A stretch of 10,416 nt of DNA from CAZTKP01 sp964614215 (GTDB lineage Bacteria; UBP6; UBA1177): the NCBI GenBank assembly GCA_964614215.1, contig CAZTKP010000090.1, positions 1-10,416 of the forward strand, in the 5' to 3' direction. Under the pieces are notes generated by a model. It ran no database searches, was not told the origin of the DNA, and saw only the letters and a list, made by a program, of their open reading frames with translations. Positions 1 to 6,711 of the stretch are shown in pieces (within the stretch, counting starts at the first letter, position 1; the number at the start of each line of letters is the position of its first letter). The position numbers were made by a program, and so were the translations under genes.

Positions 1-306
1 GAAGATCGTTTCGCATACGTTACAGGACTTAAGATATCTAGCGAAAAGGTAAAGAAATTAGGTGATTACGAGTTTTCCGTAAAATACAGAAGCGTAGGGA
101 ACGACGCCTATATCGATGCATTTTCAGAAAGCTCCTTCTACTACGGAAGAACAGGAGCATGGGGAGTCGATGCCACAGCAAAAGCCGCCATATGGAACAA
201 CGTTTTCCTCTCTCTAACTTACTTCAGACAGGAACTTCTTGTCGATAATAATCTTCCCGAACAGGGCCTTCACATGGTCCAGCTCGATCTGGTAGCAAAG
301 TTCTAA
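1..306 (+). CDS. C-terminal part of a probable outer-membrane beta-barrel protein (5' end outside window)
   Basis: The frame is open from the first base and ends at TAA 304-306, giving 101 residues of a protein that starts upstream of the window. The visible part alternates polar and hydrophobic residues in short strands (for example EFSVKYRSV, SSFYYGRTG, VFLSLTYFRQE, MVQLDLVAKF). It is rich in aromatic residues and ends in Phe after an alternating strand. That is the pattern of the C-terminal beta-signal recognised by the BAM assembly machinery. I infer a porin-like or other outer-membrane barrel; the specific family is not recognisable from this fragment. A soluble beta-rich protein is the main alternative. 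No terminator hairpin is visible in the 62 bases before the next gene, so read-through is possible. Confidence 0.6.
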   Translation, partial: EDRFAYVTGLKISSEKVKKLGDYEFSVKYRSVGNDAYIDAFSESSFYYGRTGAWGVDATAKAAIWNNVFLSLTYFRQELLVDNNLPEQGLHMVQLDLVAKF

Positions 307-368
307 ATACTTGTAATTCCAAACGACCTAAATACCATTTCTACAGATTTACTGTTTATGGAAAATCA

Positions 369-644
369 ATGCTTACTGTGATCTTAATAATGTCTTCAGG
401 AATGTTTCTGGGTTATTTTTTTAGGAAAAAAGAGAAGCTTGTTAAGTTTTCTGAACCGGTTATTACTGTTTCCATTTTTGCTCTTCTTTTTCTTCTGGGC
501 GTTTCAGTGGGGACTAATGAGACGATACTGGAAAATCTGGATATGATCGGAGTGAAAGCTGTTGCTCTTACTTTAGGTGGAGTTGCAGGAAGTGTGATCT
601 TATCGTTTTTTGTTTACAGATCTTATTTTAGAAATGAAAAGTAG
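369..644 (+). CDS. Small LysO/DUF340-type membrane protein (N-terminal half of a split exporter)
   Basis: This 91-residue, very hydrophobic protein has about three membrane segments (residues 2-17, 31-50, 59-83) and a basic patch RKKEK at 19-23. It lies directly upstream of, and overlaps by 11 bases, a gene for the larger LysO-like part, so the two are probably translated together. LysO (YbjE) of E. coli is a single protein of about 300 residues that exports L-lysine. Here the same total length (91 + 200) is divided between two genes, a layout I recall from other bacteria. The motif GVSVG at 44-48 and G-x-F-x-G at 11-15 recur at nearly the same positions in the larger protein, so the two look like duplicated units. 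The start is ATG 369 with only a weak purine-rich stretch (ATGGAAAA) before it. Function in lysine or related amino-acid export is inferred from family and context. Confidence 0.75.
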   Translation: MLTVILIMSSGMFLGYFFRKKEKLVKFSEPVITVSIFALLFLLGVSVGTNETILENLDMIGVKAVALTLGGVAGSVILSFFVYRSYFRNEK

Positions 645-1236
645 TTTAGTTATAGTGACATTTTTTATCTGCGGTGTTTTTGCAGGGAAATTCTCCTTAC
701 TGCCTGAATTTATTCTTGAAAATGATCTGAGCGATGTGGCTCTCTACATCCTTATGTTCTTTGTGGGAATAAGTATAGGTGCAGATAAAAATGCACTGAA
801 AATTATTAAGAATGCAAAGTTTAAGATAGTTCTTGTCCCTGTCACCGTTATTGTTGGAACATTTACCGGAGTAGCGCTAGTTTCGCTATTTATGGACGAT
901 ATTTCATTTATGGAATCACTGGCTGTCGGGTCTGGATTTGGTTACTACAGTCTTTCAAGCATAATAATCACGGAGATGGGCGGTAAGGTTCTCGGTGTAA
1001 CGGCTCTTCTTTCCAATATTTTAAGAGAGATAATTACGCTTCTTCTTACTCCCGTTCTTGTAAAGGCAGGCAAACTTGCACCCATTGTTTCAGGTGGTGC
1101 GACTTCGATGGATTCTACTTTGCCGGTGATTACAAAGTACGTCGGAAGAGAGTATGCGGTTATTTCTGTCTTTAATGGAACGGTTCTTACAATACTTGTT
1201 CCGTTTCTAGTTACTTTTTTAATGAAAATGTGTTAG
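634..1236 (+). CDS. lysO: LysO-family amino-acid (lysine) exporter, main subunit
   Basis: This polytopic membrane protein of 200 residues carries the signature region of LysO/DUF340. It has GSGFGYYSLSSI at 99-110, ALLSNILREI at 124-133, SGGATSMDSTLPVI at 153-166 and VFNGTVLTILVP at 179-190. E. coli LysO exports L-lysine across the inner membrane and gives resistance to the toxic analogue thialysine; the substrate here is inferred. About six membrane segments are visible. I chose ATG 634 rather than an in-frame TTG at 610. ATG gives an N-terminus (MKSSLVIVTFF) starting directly at the first membrane helix, and its short overlap with the upstream stop (642-644) suits translational coupling. No clear ribosome binding site precedes it, as expected for coupled translation. 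The Arg and acidic residues within the conserved blocks are intact, so the protein looks functional rather than a broken fragment. Confidence 0.8.
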   Translation: MKSSLVIVTFFICGVFAGKFSLLPEFILENDLSDVALYILMFFVGISIGADKNALKIIKNAKFKIVLVPVTVIVGTFTGVALVSLFMDDISFMESLAVGSGFGYYSLSSIIITEMGGKVLGVTALLSNILREIITLLLTPVLVKAGKLAPIVSGGATSMDSTLPVITKYVGREYAVISVFNGTVLTILVPFLVTFLMKMC

Positions 1237-1246
1237 ATTTAAGCAC

Positions 1247-1276
1247 TTGACTTTGAAAGGCGGCTGTTTATTTAGT
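1247..1276 (+). promoter_or_regulatory. Possible promoter for trxB
   Basis: TTGACT at 1247-1252 is a good -35 box and matches the -35 of the nfeD promoter in this window. The -10 is poor: TATTTA at 1269-1274 (16-base spacer) or TTTAGT at 1271-1276 (18-base spacer). Its position, about 30 to 60 bases ahead of the trxB start and after the lysO stop, is sensible. The trxB-aldolase pair could equally be read from upstream. Confidence 0.35.
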
Positions 1277-1308
1277 AACTCTGCGTTTTTTTATTACCGG
1301 AGGGAAAT

Positions 1309-2238
1309 ATGAGTGAAATGTATGATGTTGTGATCGTCGGAGCCGGTCCTGCAGGGCTGACTGCCGGTATCTATGCGGCAAGAGCTATGCTTAAAACTGT
1401 GATAATTGAAAAGAGTGTCGCGGGCGGACTGATGGCTGTGACGGATAAGCTTGATAACTGGCCGGGGAATCCCTCCATTTCAGGTGGCGAACTTTCTGAG
1501 CGCATGCTTAAACAGGCGACAGATTTTGGAAGTGAGTTCAAGTTCGGTGATGTTAAGAAGGTTACAAAACTTGATGACGGTAACTTTTCAGTTGTACTTG
1601 CTGACGAAGATCCGCTTCTGGCAAAGACTGTTATTTATGCGGCCGGTTCAACGCCGAGACTTGCTGAAATTCCGGGCGAAAAAGAATTTACAGGTAGGGG
1701 TGTCAGCTACTGCGCAGTCTGTGATGCGGCTTTTTACAGAAATTTGAGAGTTGCGGTTCTCGGCGGTGGTGACAGTGCGTTGAAAGAGGCTCTTTATCTC
1801 ACAAAATTCGCGTCTGAAGTTGTGATAATTCACCGCAGACAGGAGTTTCGAGCTGAAAAAATAATTCAGGATGAAGTTAAGAAAAATGAAAAGATATCTT
1901 TCCTACTTGACAGCGTTGCCGAAAAGATCGAAGGTAATGATTTTGTTGAGAAAATCACTGTAAAGAACGTTAAGACCGGTGAGCTGTCTGAGCATAGTTT
2001 TGACGGTGTTTTTGTGTTCCTGGGCTATGTTCCCAAGATTGATCCGGTAAGAGATGTAGTTGATTTTGCAACAGATGGCAGGATTTCAGTAAATTCTCAC
2101 ATGGAAACAAAAACAGAAGGCCTTTACGCGGCTGGTGACATCATAAGCAAGCTTGTTAATCAGGTTGCAACTGCTGTCGGTGACGGAGCTACGGCTGCAA
2201 CTGCGGCTGAGCACTACATTTCAAAACCGAAAGCTTAG
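1309..2238 (+). CDS. trxB: Thioredoxin reductase (NADPH), FAD-dependent
   Basis: This 309-residue protein has the usual length for a low-molecular-weight bacterial thioredoxin reductase, which passes electrons from NADPH through FAD and a redox disulfide to thioredoxin in the cytoplasm. Features in order: FAD dinucleotide-binding GAGPAG at 11-16; the redox-active pair CAVC at 135-138; the NADPH-binding GGGDSA at 152-157; HRRQEFRA at 175-182, whose basic residues are those that hold the 2'-phosphate of NADPH; and the second FAD motif GDI at 276-278. The segment after it reads LVNQVATAVGDGA, with Asn where many TrxB proteins have Arg before the Gln. The start is ATG 1309 with GGAGGG at 1299-1304. 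The next gene follows after 3 bases, so they share a transcript. No thioredoxin gene is in the window. A ferredoxin-dependent relative is less likely because the NADPH motif is intact. Confidence 0.95.
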   Translation: MSEMYDVVIVGAGPAGLTAGIYAARAMLKTVIIEKSVAGGLMAVTDKLDNWPGNPSISGGELSERMLKQATDFGSEFKFGDVKKVTKLDDGNFSVVLADEDPLLAKTVIYAAGSTPRLAEIPGEKEFTGRGVSYCAVCDAAFYRNLRVAVLGGGDSALKEALYLTKFASEVVIIHRRQEFRAEKIIQDEVKKNEKISFLLDSVAEKIEGNDFVEKITVKNVKTGELSEHSFDGVFVFLGYVPKIDPVRDVVDFATDGRISVNSHMETKTEGLYAAGDIISKLVNQVATAVGDGATAATAAEHYISKPKA

Positions 2239-2241
2239 ATC

Positions 2242-2934
2242 ATGTCACAAAGAGTCGATCCACAGCTTGCAAAGGCAGAAATTCTTGTAAAATATGCACT
2301 CACAAAGGACAAGTCTTTAAAAAAAGAAGTTGAAGATATCGTGTCTGGTAGTTCCAGGCGTTTTCCAAAGTTACCCAAACTTGCTGAGGGCCCTTTTGAA
2401 ACGCAGGAAGAAGCTGTAAATGCAGTTGTTGAAGCAGGAAAAGCGATATCAAAGCTCAAATTTGCAGGAACGGTTTTTGGAAATGTGTCGGTAAAAGTCA
2501 ACGACAGACTTTATATTTCGGCAACCGGAACTGAGCTTGGAAAGCTTGAAGATCAGATTGTGATTAGCGACCTTGAAGGGAACTCTTTAAACGGTCTGAA
2601 ACCGTCCAGTGAACTTCCTGCACATCTGAATATCGTCAACACATCTCCCTCTACATGCATTCTTCATGCGCATCCTTTCTACACAGTTGTGATGAGCATG
2701 ATAAAAGGAATAGGAAAGAGCGCTTTCGGAGTTCCTATTGTCGGTGGAGAGGTTGGTGGAGGAGAGAAGGGACTCTCCCAAACAGTTCCTCCCGTTCTCC
2801 AGGCATATAACGTCGCAATTGTACATAGACACGGAACTTTTGCCGTCGATTCCTTTGATTTCAATAATCCGCTTGCAAATATCTACAAGCTTGAGAAACT
2901 GTGCAGAAAAAGATACGTGAGTAAGTATCTTTAA
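2242..2934 (+). CDS. Class II aldolase/adducin-domain protein, probable zinc-dependent sugar-phosphate or related aldolase
   Basis: This 230-residue protein has the class II aldolase/adducin fold from about residue 56 on. Visible motifs are GNVSVK at 80-85, ISATGTELG at 92-100, SSELPAH at 122-128 with the acidic residue E124, HAHP at 142-145 and HRHGTF at 195-200. In L-fuculose-phosphate aldolase and L-ribulose-5-phosphate epimerase the equivalent of HxH plus a later His hold the catalytic zinc; here H142, H144 and H197 would do so. All are present, so it should be an active enzyme, but substrate cannot be told from sequence. An N-terminal extension of about 50 residues, rich in Lys and Glu, precedes the domain. 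The start ATG lies 3 bases after the trxB stop with no convincing ribosome binding site of its own, suggesting coupling to trxB. Its stop is 2 bases from the stop of the convergent kinase gene. Confidence 0.85.
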   Translation: MSQRVDPQLAKAEILVKYALTKDKSLKKEVEDIVSGSSRRFPKLPKLAEGPFETQEEAVNAVVEAGKAISKLKFAGTVFGNVSVKVNDRLYISATGTELGKLEDQIVISDLEGNSLNGLKPSSELPAHLNIVNTSPSTCILHAHPFYTVVMSMIKGIGKSAFGVPIVGGEVGGGEKGLSQTVPPVLQAYNVAIVHRHGTFAVDSFDFNNPLANIYKLEKLCRKRYVSKYL

Positions 2935-2936
2935 AC

Positions 2937-5936
2937 TCAGGATTTTTTCATATGTTTTTCAAGCATTTCAGATAGATCGGAAAGTTTAAACGGTTTTCTG
3001 ATACTTGCATTGAATCCGTAATTTTCAGGGTTTGAAACGATAGGATCTTCGGAGTATCCACTTGCGACGAAGATCGGAACATCAGGAAATAGTTTTTTCA
3101 CTTCTTTTACAGCTTCCTTTCCACCCATTCCTCCAGGGATAGTCAGGTCAAATATCATTCCTGTGATATCAAAGTTTTCTTCAGCTTTTTCTTTGAGATA
3201 GTCTATGGTTTCACTACCGCTTTGTTTTAAAACTACTGCGTATCCGAAAGATTCAAGCATTTCTTTAACAATATCCCGGATAGATTCTTCATCATCCATT
3301 ACAATGAAGGTTCCGCTCCCTTTATGCTGTGAAATCTGAATAGTGTTTTCAATATCAACAGGTTTGTCGGTTGCAGGAAGAAAGATGCTGAACGTGCTTC
3401 CTTTACCCGGTTCGGATTCCACTTCAATGTATCCGTCATGTTTCTGAACGATAGAATAACATGTCGCCAGACCAAGTCCGTGTCCTTTGGGTTTCGTTGA
3501 GTAGTACGGGTCAAATATTTTTGTGAGATACTCTTTGGGTATTCCGACCCCCTGATCTTTTAATGAAATTTTTATATACTTGCCCGGATCAAGAACAGGA
3601 TGGGCATTTTCAATGATAGTGAGGTTTTCAGCTGCAACCTCTATTGTTCCTCCATCAGACATCGCCTGCTTAGCGTTTATTGTGAGGTTGTCGATAACCT
3701 GACCTATCTGGTTTTTATCAAAGTCACACGGCCACAGATTCTCCTGAATATTGAATTTACTGGAAACAGATGAACCGCTTAGAGCAAAATTTACAGTATC
3801 CTCAACAAATGGAAACAGTTTCCCTATCTTTTTCACAGGTTCTCCGCCTTTTGCAAAAGTCAACAGCTGCCTGGTAAGTGCCTGTGCTCTCTCAATGCTC
3901 GTTAAAGATTTTTTGAGATACTCTGATATTTCCTTTTCAGATGTTTTCATCGCCGCGATCTCTGTAAAACCCATTATAGCACTAAGGATATTGTTGAAAT
4001 CATGAGCAATTCCACCTGCAAGAAGGCCAAGTGATTCAAGTTTCTGTGATCTTCGAAGGTAGGTTTCAAGTTTTCTTTTTTCTGTGATATCACTTATTAC
4101 ACCAGTTACTTTTAATGGGTTGCCTTGATCATCTCTTTCAACTTCAGCAATTGAGTGAATAGTTTTTCTAACACCTTTGTCATGTGTAATAATATCAAAA
4201 ACAAGATCGTAAGGTTTGTTGTGTTCCACCAGATCAATTAAAGCCTGATGAACACTTTCTCTTTCCGGGATACAGTTTTCAACTTTCTCTGTTGTAAAAT
4301 CCTCTAGCCCTACATCGAACCCGTATATTCTTTTTGCCTCATTAGAAGCCCAGAACATGGTTGTCTGAGGATTGTATTCCCAGTTTCCGACATGTCCCAT
4401 TTCCTGAGCTTTTTCATAACGCTTCTGGTTTTTTATAATATTTTCAGAGATGTTTTTTCTTTCAGTAATGTCTTTTACAAAACCGAGGAACCTGTTTTCA
4501 GAGACCTTTATAGCATCAACAGACCACCAGCGATTTTCACCGTTTTTATGCACGTACTTAGCTTCTAAAGTTGAGTTTATTGATGTCCCGATTTTTTTAA
4601 AATGTTCTAGACCAATCTCAATGTAATCAGGAGCTATAATATCTGGAATTGACATTGAAAGCAGCTCTTCCTTATTGTATCCGGTAATTCTTTCTGCAGA
4701 TTTATTCACATCGATATAATTACCTCTTTCATCAGCTACAAAAATTCCGTCCGGAGCGTTATCTACATAGCTTCTGAACTTTGCTTCATTTTCCCTGATA
4801 AGTTTTTCGGATATTTTTCTTTCTGTAATATCATTGAAAGTTACAATTAAATTATCCGGAATAAACTGCGCGAACAGCTCACAAGTTTTAACAGTGCCAT
4901 CTTCACAGGAAATATGATATTCTCCTGTGTTCACAGCTTCTTCTGTGCCTTGAATTTTTTCTAAAACGGCTTTCCAGTGATCAATGATCTTTCTACGATA
5001 CTCAGGGTCAGGGTACGCAAGTTTATACCATTCTTCCGTTGTTTCAGGCTTATGCCCGAATAAGGCGACAGCACTTTTACTCCAGAATCGTATCTCTTTA
5101 TCATTTTTATCGACAACTGCATTCGGGAATGGGCTCCTATCCAGAATCATTCTTAATGACTCTTCAGCTCTTTCGCGATCAGTTATATCAATAAAAGCTG
5201 CTTGAACTGCCGGTTCACCATTATATTTTATCACCGTGCTGAATACTTCAACCCAGACAACATCCCCGTTTTTGTGAATAAGGCGGTATTTTTTGTTAGG
5301 ATCAACATCCCCACCGGAAAGTCGACTCTCAAAATTACCAAAAAAGTCCCCTCTATCTTCTTCATGGATCAGTGCAACAATTTCCACAGGAGTAAAAGAT
5401 GTTATTTCCTCCGGAGAGTAGCCTGAGATCCTTTCCATCGGAGAACTTGCAAAAGATATCCTGGTGGGATTACTTTGTGCAACGACCATTCCCTGAACAG
5501 ACCCTTCCACGAGTGAACGGTATTTCTCTTCACTTTCTTTTAAATGTTCAGACAATTCAACATGTTTTGTAACATCATGAAATACACAGGCAAATTGATT
5601 CGGTGCGGTCTGAAAAGCTGTAACTTCATAATGTTTATTCAGCTCACTTGAGTAGTTTTCAAAATGATCAGTTCCACCAGACATAGCAACTTTGCCGTAT
5701 CTCTGGATCCAGATCAGTTCAGTTCCCGGCAGAAGCTCAAGACAGGTTTTCCCGATTATATCATCTGCTTTCAGTCCTGTAAGCTTTTCAAAGGAAGTGT
5801 TTACCGCCAGAAACCTGTAATCAACGGGCTCCCCCTTATCGTTATAGATCATCTCATGAAGTGCAAATCCTGCAGGCAGATTGTTGATGAGCTGTTGATA
5901 CGTGTTTCCATTCACGAAATTGTTTTTTTCACTCAA
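2937..5936 (-). CDS. Soluble hybrid sensor histidine kinase: five PAS domains, HisKA, HATPase, receiver
   Basis: This 999-residue protein has no signal peptide or membrane helices, so it should sense in the cytoplasm. Five PAS/PAC units lie at about 15-125, 140-256, 260-375, 385-495 and 508-622. Each ends in a variant of D-[IV]-T, four of them of the DITERK kind. The dimerisation/phosphoacceptor region contains GGIAHDFNN with H645. The ATPase has the N box (DNLTINA, 749-755), G1 (DQGVGIP, 794-800), F box (FDPYYSTK, 808-815) and G2 (GHGLGLA, 818-824). The receiver at about 876-998 has acidic D881/D882, phosphoacceptor D930, S959 and K981. All catalytic residues are present. H645 is expected to pass phosphate to D930 and onward to an unseen partner; no response regulator or phosphotransfer gene is in the window. 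The start is TTG 5936, supported by a strong ribosome binding site and by PAS 1 beginning close after it. The next in-frame Met (residue 29) would cut into PAS 1. The signal and output are unknown. Confidence 0.93.
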   Translation of the reverse strand: MSEKNNFVNGNTYQQLINNLPAGFALHEMIYNDKGEPVDYRFLAVNTSFEKLTGLKADDIIGKTCLELLPGTELIWIQRYGKVAMSGGTDHFENYSSELNKHYEVTAFQTAPNQFACVFHDVTKHVELSEHLKESEEKYRSLVEGSVQGMVVAQSNPTRISFASSPMERISGYSPEEITSFTPVEIVALIHEEDRGDFFGNFESRLSGGDVDPNKKYRLIHKNGDVVWVEVFSTVIKYNGEPAVQAAFIDITDRERAEESLRMILDRSPFPNAVVDKNDKEIRFWSKSAVALFGHKPETTEEWYKLAYPDPEYRRKIIDHWKAVLEKIQGTEEAVNTGEYHISCEDGTVKTCELFAQFIPDNLIVTFNDITERKISEKLIRENEAKFRSYVDNAPDGIFVADERGNYIDVNKSAERITGYNKEELLSMSIPDIIAPDYIEIGLEHFKKIGTSINSTLEAKYVHKNGENRWWSVDAIKVSENRFLGFVKDITERKNISENIIKNQKRYEKAQEMGHVGNWEYNPQTTMFWASNEAKRIYGFDVGLEDFTTEKVENCIPERESVHQALIDLVEHNKPYDLVFDIITHDKGVRKTIHSIAEVERDDQGNPLKVTGVISDITEKRKLETYLRRSQKLESLGLLAGGIAHDFNNILSAIMGFTEIAAMKTSEKEISEYLKKSLTSIERAQALTRQLLTFAKGGEPVKKIGKLFPFVEDTVNFALSGSSVSSKFNIQENLWPCDFDKNQIGQVIDNLTINAKQAMSDGGTIEVAAENLTIIENAHPVLDPGKYIKISLKDQGVGIPKEYLTKIFDPYYSTKPKGHGLGLATCYSIVQKHDGYIEVESEPGKGSTFSIFLPATDKPVDIENTIQISQHKGSGTFIVMDDEESIRDIVKEMLESFGYAVVLKQSGSETIDYLKEKAEENFDITGMIFDLTIPGGMGGKEAVKEVKKLFPDVPIFVASGYSEDPIVSNPENYGFNASIRKPFKLSDLSEMLEKHMKKS

Positions 5937-5944
5937 AACTCTTG

Positions 5945-5950
5945 TCTCCT
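5945..5950 (-). promoter_or_regulatory. Ribosome binding site AGGAGA fixing the TTG start of the sensor kinase
   Basis: On the minus strand AGGAGA lies 8 bases before the TTG at 5936-5934. It is the only strong Shine-Dalgarno match nearby. With no ATG available before the first PAS domain, it decides in favour of the TTG start. Confidence 0.75.
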
Positions 5951-5965
5951 GAAATTTTATTCACC

Positions 5966-5980
5966 AAATTGTATCAATTT
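5966..5980. repeat. Perfect palindrome AAATTG-TAT-CAATTT over the kinase -10 box (possible operator)
   Basis: Two 6-base arms with a 3-base centre form an exact inverted repeat. It covers the proposed -10 of the sensor kinase promoter (5968-5973). A further CAATTT half-site sits at 5994-5999, next to the -35. Position and symmetry suit a repressor site. However, the region is AT-rich and a 6-base palindrome could occur by chance. Confidence 0.3.
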
Positions 5981-5996
5981 CTTTATGCCTAATCAA
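5968..5996 (-). promoter_or_regulatory. Promoter of the sensor kinase gene
   Basis: On the minus strand TTGATT (5996-5991), a 17-base spacer and TACAAT (5973-5968) make a good sigma-70 match. Transcription would start near 5961, giving a leader of about 25 bases that contains the AGGAGA ribosome binding site. Confidence 0.6.
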
Positions 5997-6021
5997 TTTT
6001 AGATGTAGTTCACTCAAATTA

Positions 6022-6050
6022 TTGACTCTTATTCAGCGGTACTGTAAATT
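6022..6050 (+). promoter_or_regulatory. Promoter of the NfeD-flotillin operon
   Basis: TTGACT at 6022-6027, a 17-base spacer and TAAATT at 6045-6050 form the clearest promoter in the window. The expected transcription start is near 6057, some 27 bases before the ATG at 6084. It is back to back with the kinase promoter; the two -35 boxes are 25 bases apart. Confidence 0.65.
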
Positions 6051-6083
6051 ATAGCCTGTACTCATAATTTATTGGAGATATCA

Positions 6084-6686
6084 ATGGCGGATAATTCTTT
6101 TTTTCAGGGGATTGTGGACTGGTGGAACAATCTTGACGGAATTACGAAGGCCTACTGGGTCATCGCAGTTCCTGCGACTCTGATCTTTCTTATCCAGATG
6201 ATGCTTCTCATGTTCGGTTTCGATGTTGATGATGCCGATGCTGACGGCGGAGATGTTCATGACGGCGGAGATGTAGACGGTGATGCCGGATTTCATCTTT
6301 TCACCGTAAGAAATCTTGTGATCTTTCTTACCGTTTTTTCCTGGAGCGGCATTTCATTTTCCGAGTCAGGGTTCGCTACCGGTGTGACAATGCTCATAAG
6401 CTTTGTTGTTGCAACCGTTGTGATGTTCTTTGTCGCATGGATGTTCAAAAAGATATCGACACTTGGAGAAGCAGGCAACTTCAAAATTCAGAAAGCTGTA
6501 GGCTGCACAGGCACCGTCTATATTCCCATCCCGTCAAAGGGCAGAGGAAAGATCCAGGCAAAGGTTGACGGCAGGCTTGTAGAACTTGAGGCGACAACAG
6601 ACTCTGAGGAAGATCTCACGACCGGAGCAATGGTTGAGGTCACAGAAGTTATCAATAATCAGATAGTAAAAGTAAAAGCAGTTTAA
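6084..6686 (+). CDS. NfeD-like membrane protein with OB-fold tail, partner of flotillin
   Basis: The protein has 200 residues. Membrane segments lie at about 24-45, 72-92 and 99-121, followed by a soluble beta-rich domain (about 138-199) starting AVGCTGTVYIPIP and ending in VTEVINNQIVKVKAV. That is the layout of the NfeD/YqiJ OB-fold. Such proteins are encoded next to flotillins (YuaF with YuaG in Bacillus, YqiJ with YqiK in E. coli) and work with them in membrane microdomains. Here the flotillin gene follows after 25 bases. Between segments 1 and 2 is an Asp-rich loop, 47-67, with ten Asp in 21 residues. The start is ATG 6084, preceded by GGAG at 6074-6077. An in-frame TTG at 6072 is rejected because it runs into that ribosome binding site. 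The family call is firm; the molecular action of NfeD proteins is poorly known. Confidence 0.85.
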   Translation: MADNSFFQGIVDWWNNLDGITKAYWVIAVPATLIFLIQMMLLMFGFDVDDADADGGDVHDGGDVDGDAGFHLFTVRNLVIFLTVFSWSGISFSESGFATGVTMLISFVVATVVMFFVAWMFKKISTLGEAGNFKIQKAVGCTGTVYIPIPSKGRGKIQAKVDGRLVELEATTDSEEDLTTGAMVEVTEVINNQIVKVKAV

Positions 6687-6711
6687 CTCATATTTTTTTA
6701 GGAGGATTCAA

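Noticed and set aside
610..633. TTG at 610 as the start of the larger LysO gene
   Set aside because: It would add a polar stretch before the first helix and a longer overlap. ATG 634 begins directly at the hydrophobic helix and overlaps the upstream stop by a typical coupling distance.
369..1236. The two LysO pieces as a pseudogene broken by a frameshift
   Set aside because: Both parts are complete, the second has its own ATG in a coupling position, and two-gene LysO systems occur elsewhere as far as I recall. Conserved motifs are intact.
6072..6083. TTG at 6072 as the start of the NfeD-like gene
   Set aside because: Its bases are part of the GGAG ribosome binding site for the ATG at 6084, and it has no ribosome binding site of its own.
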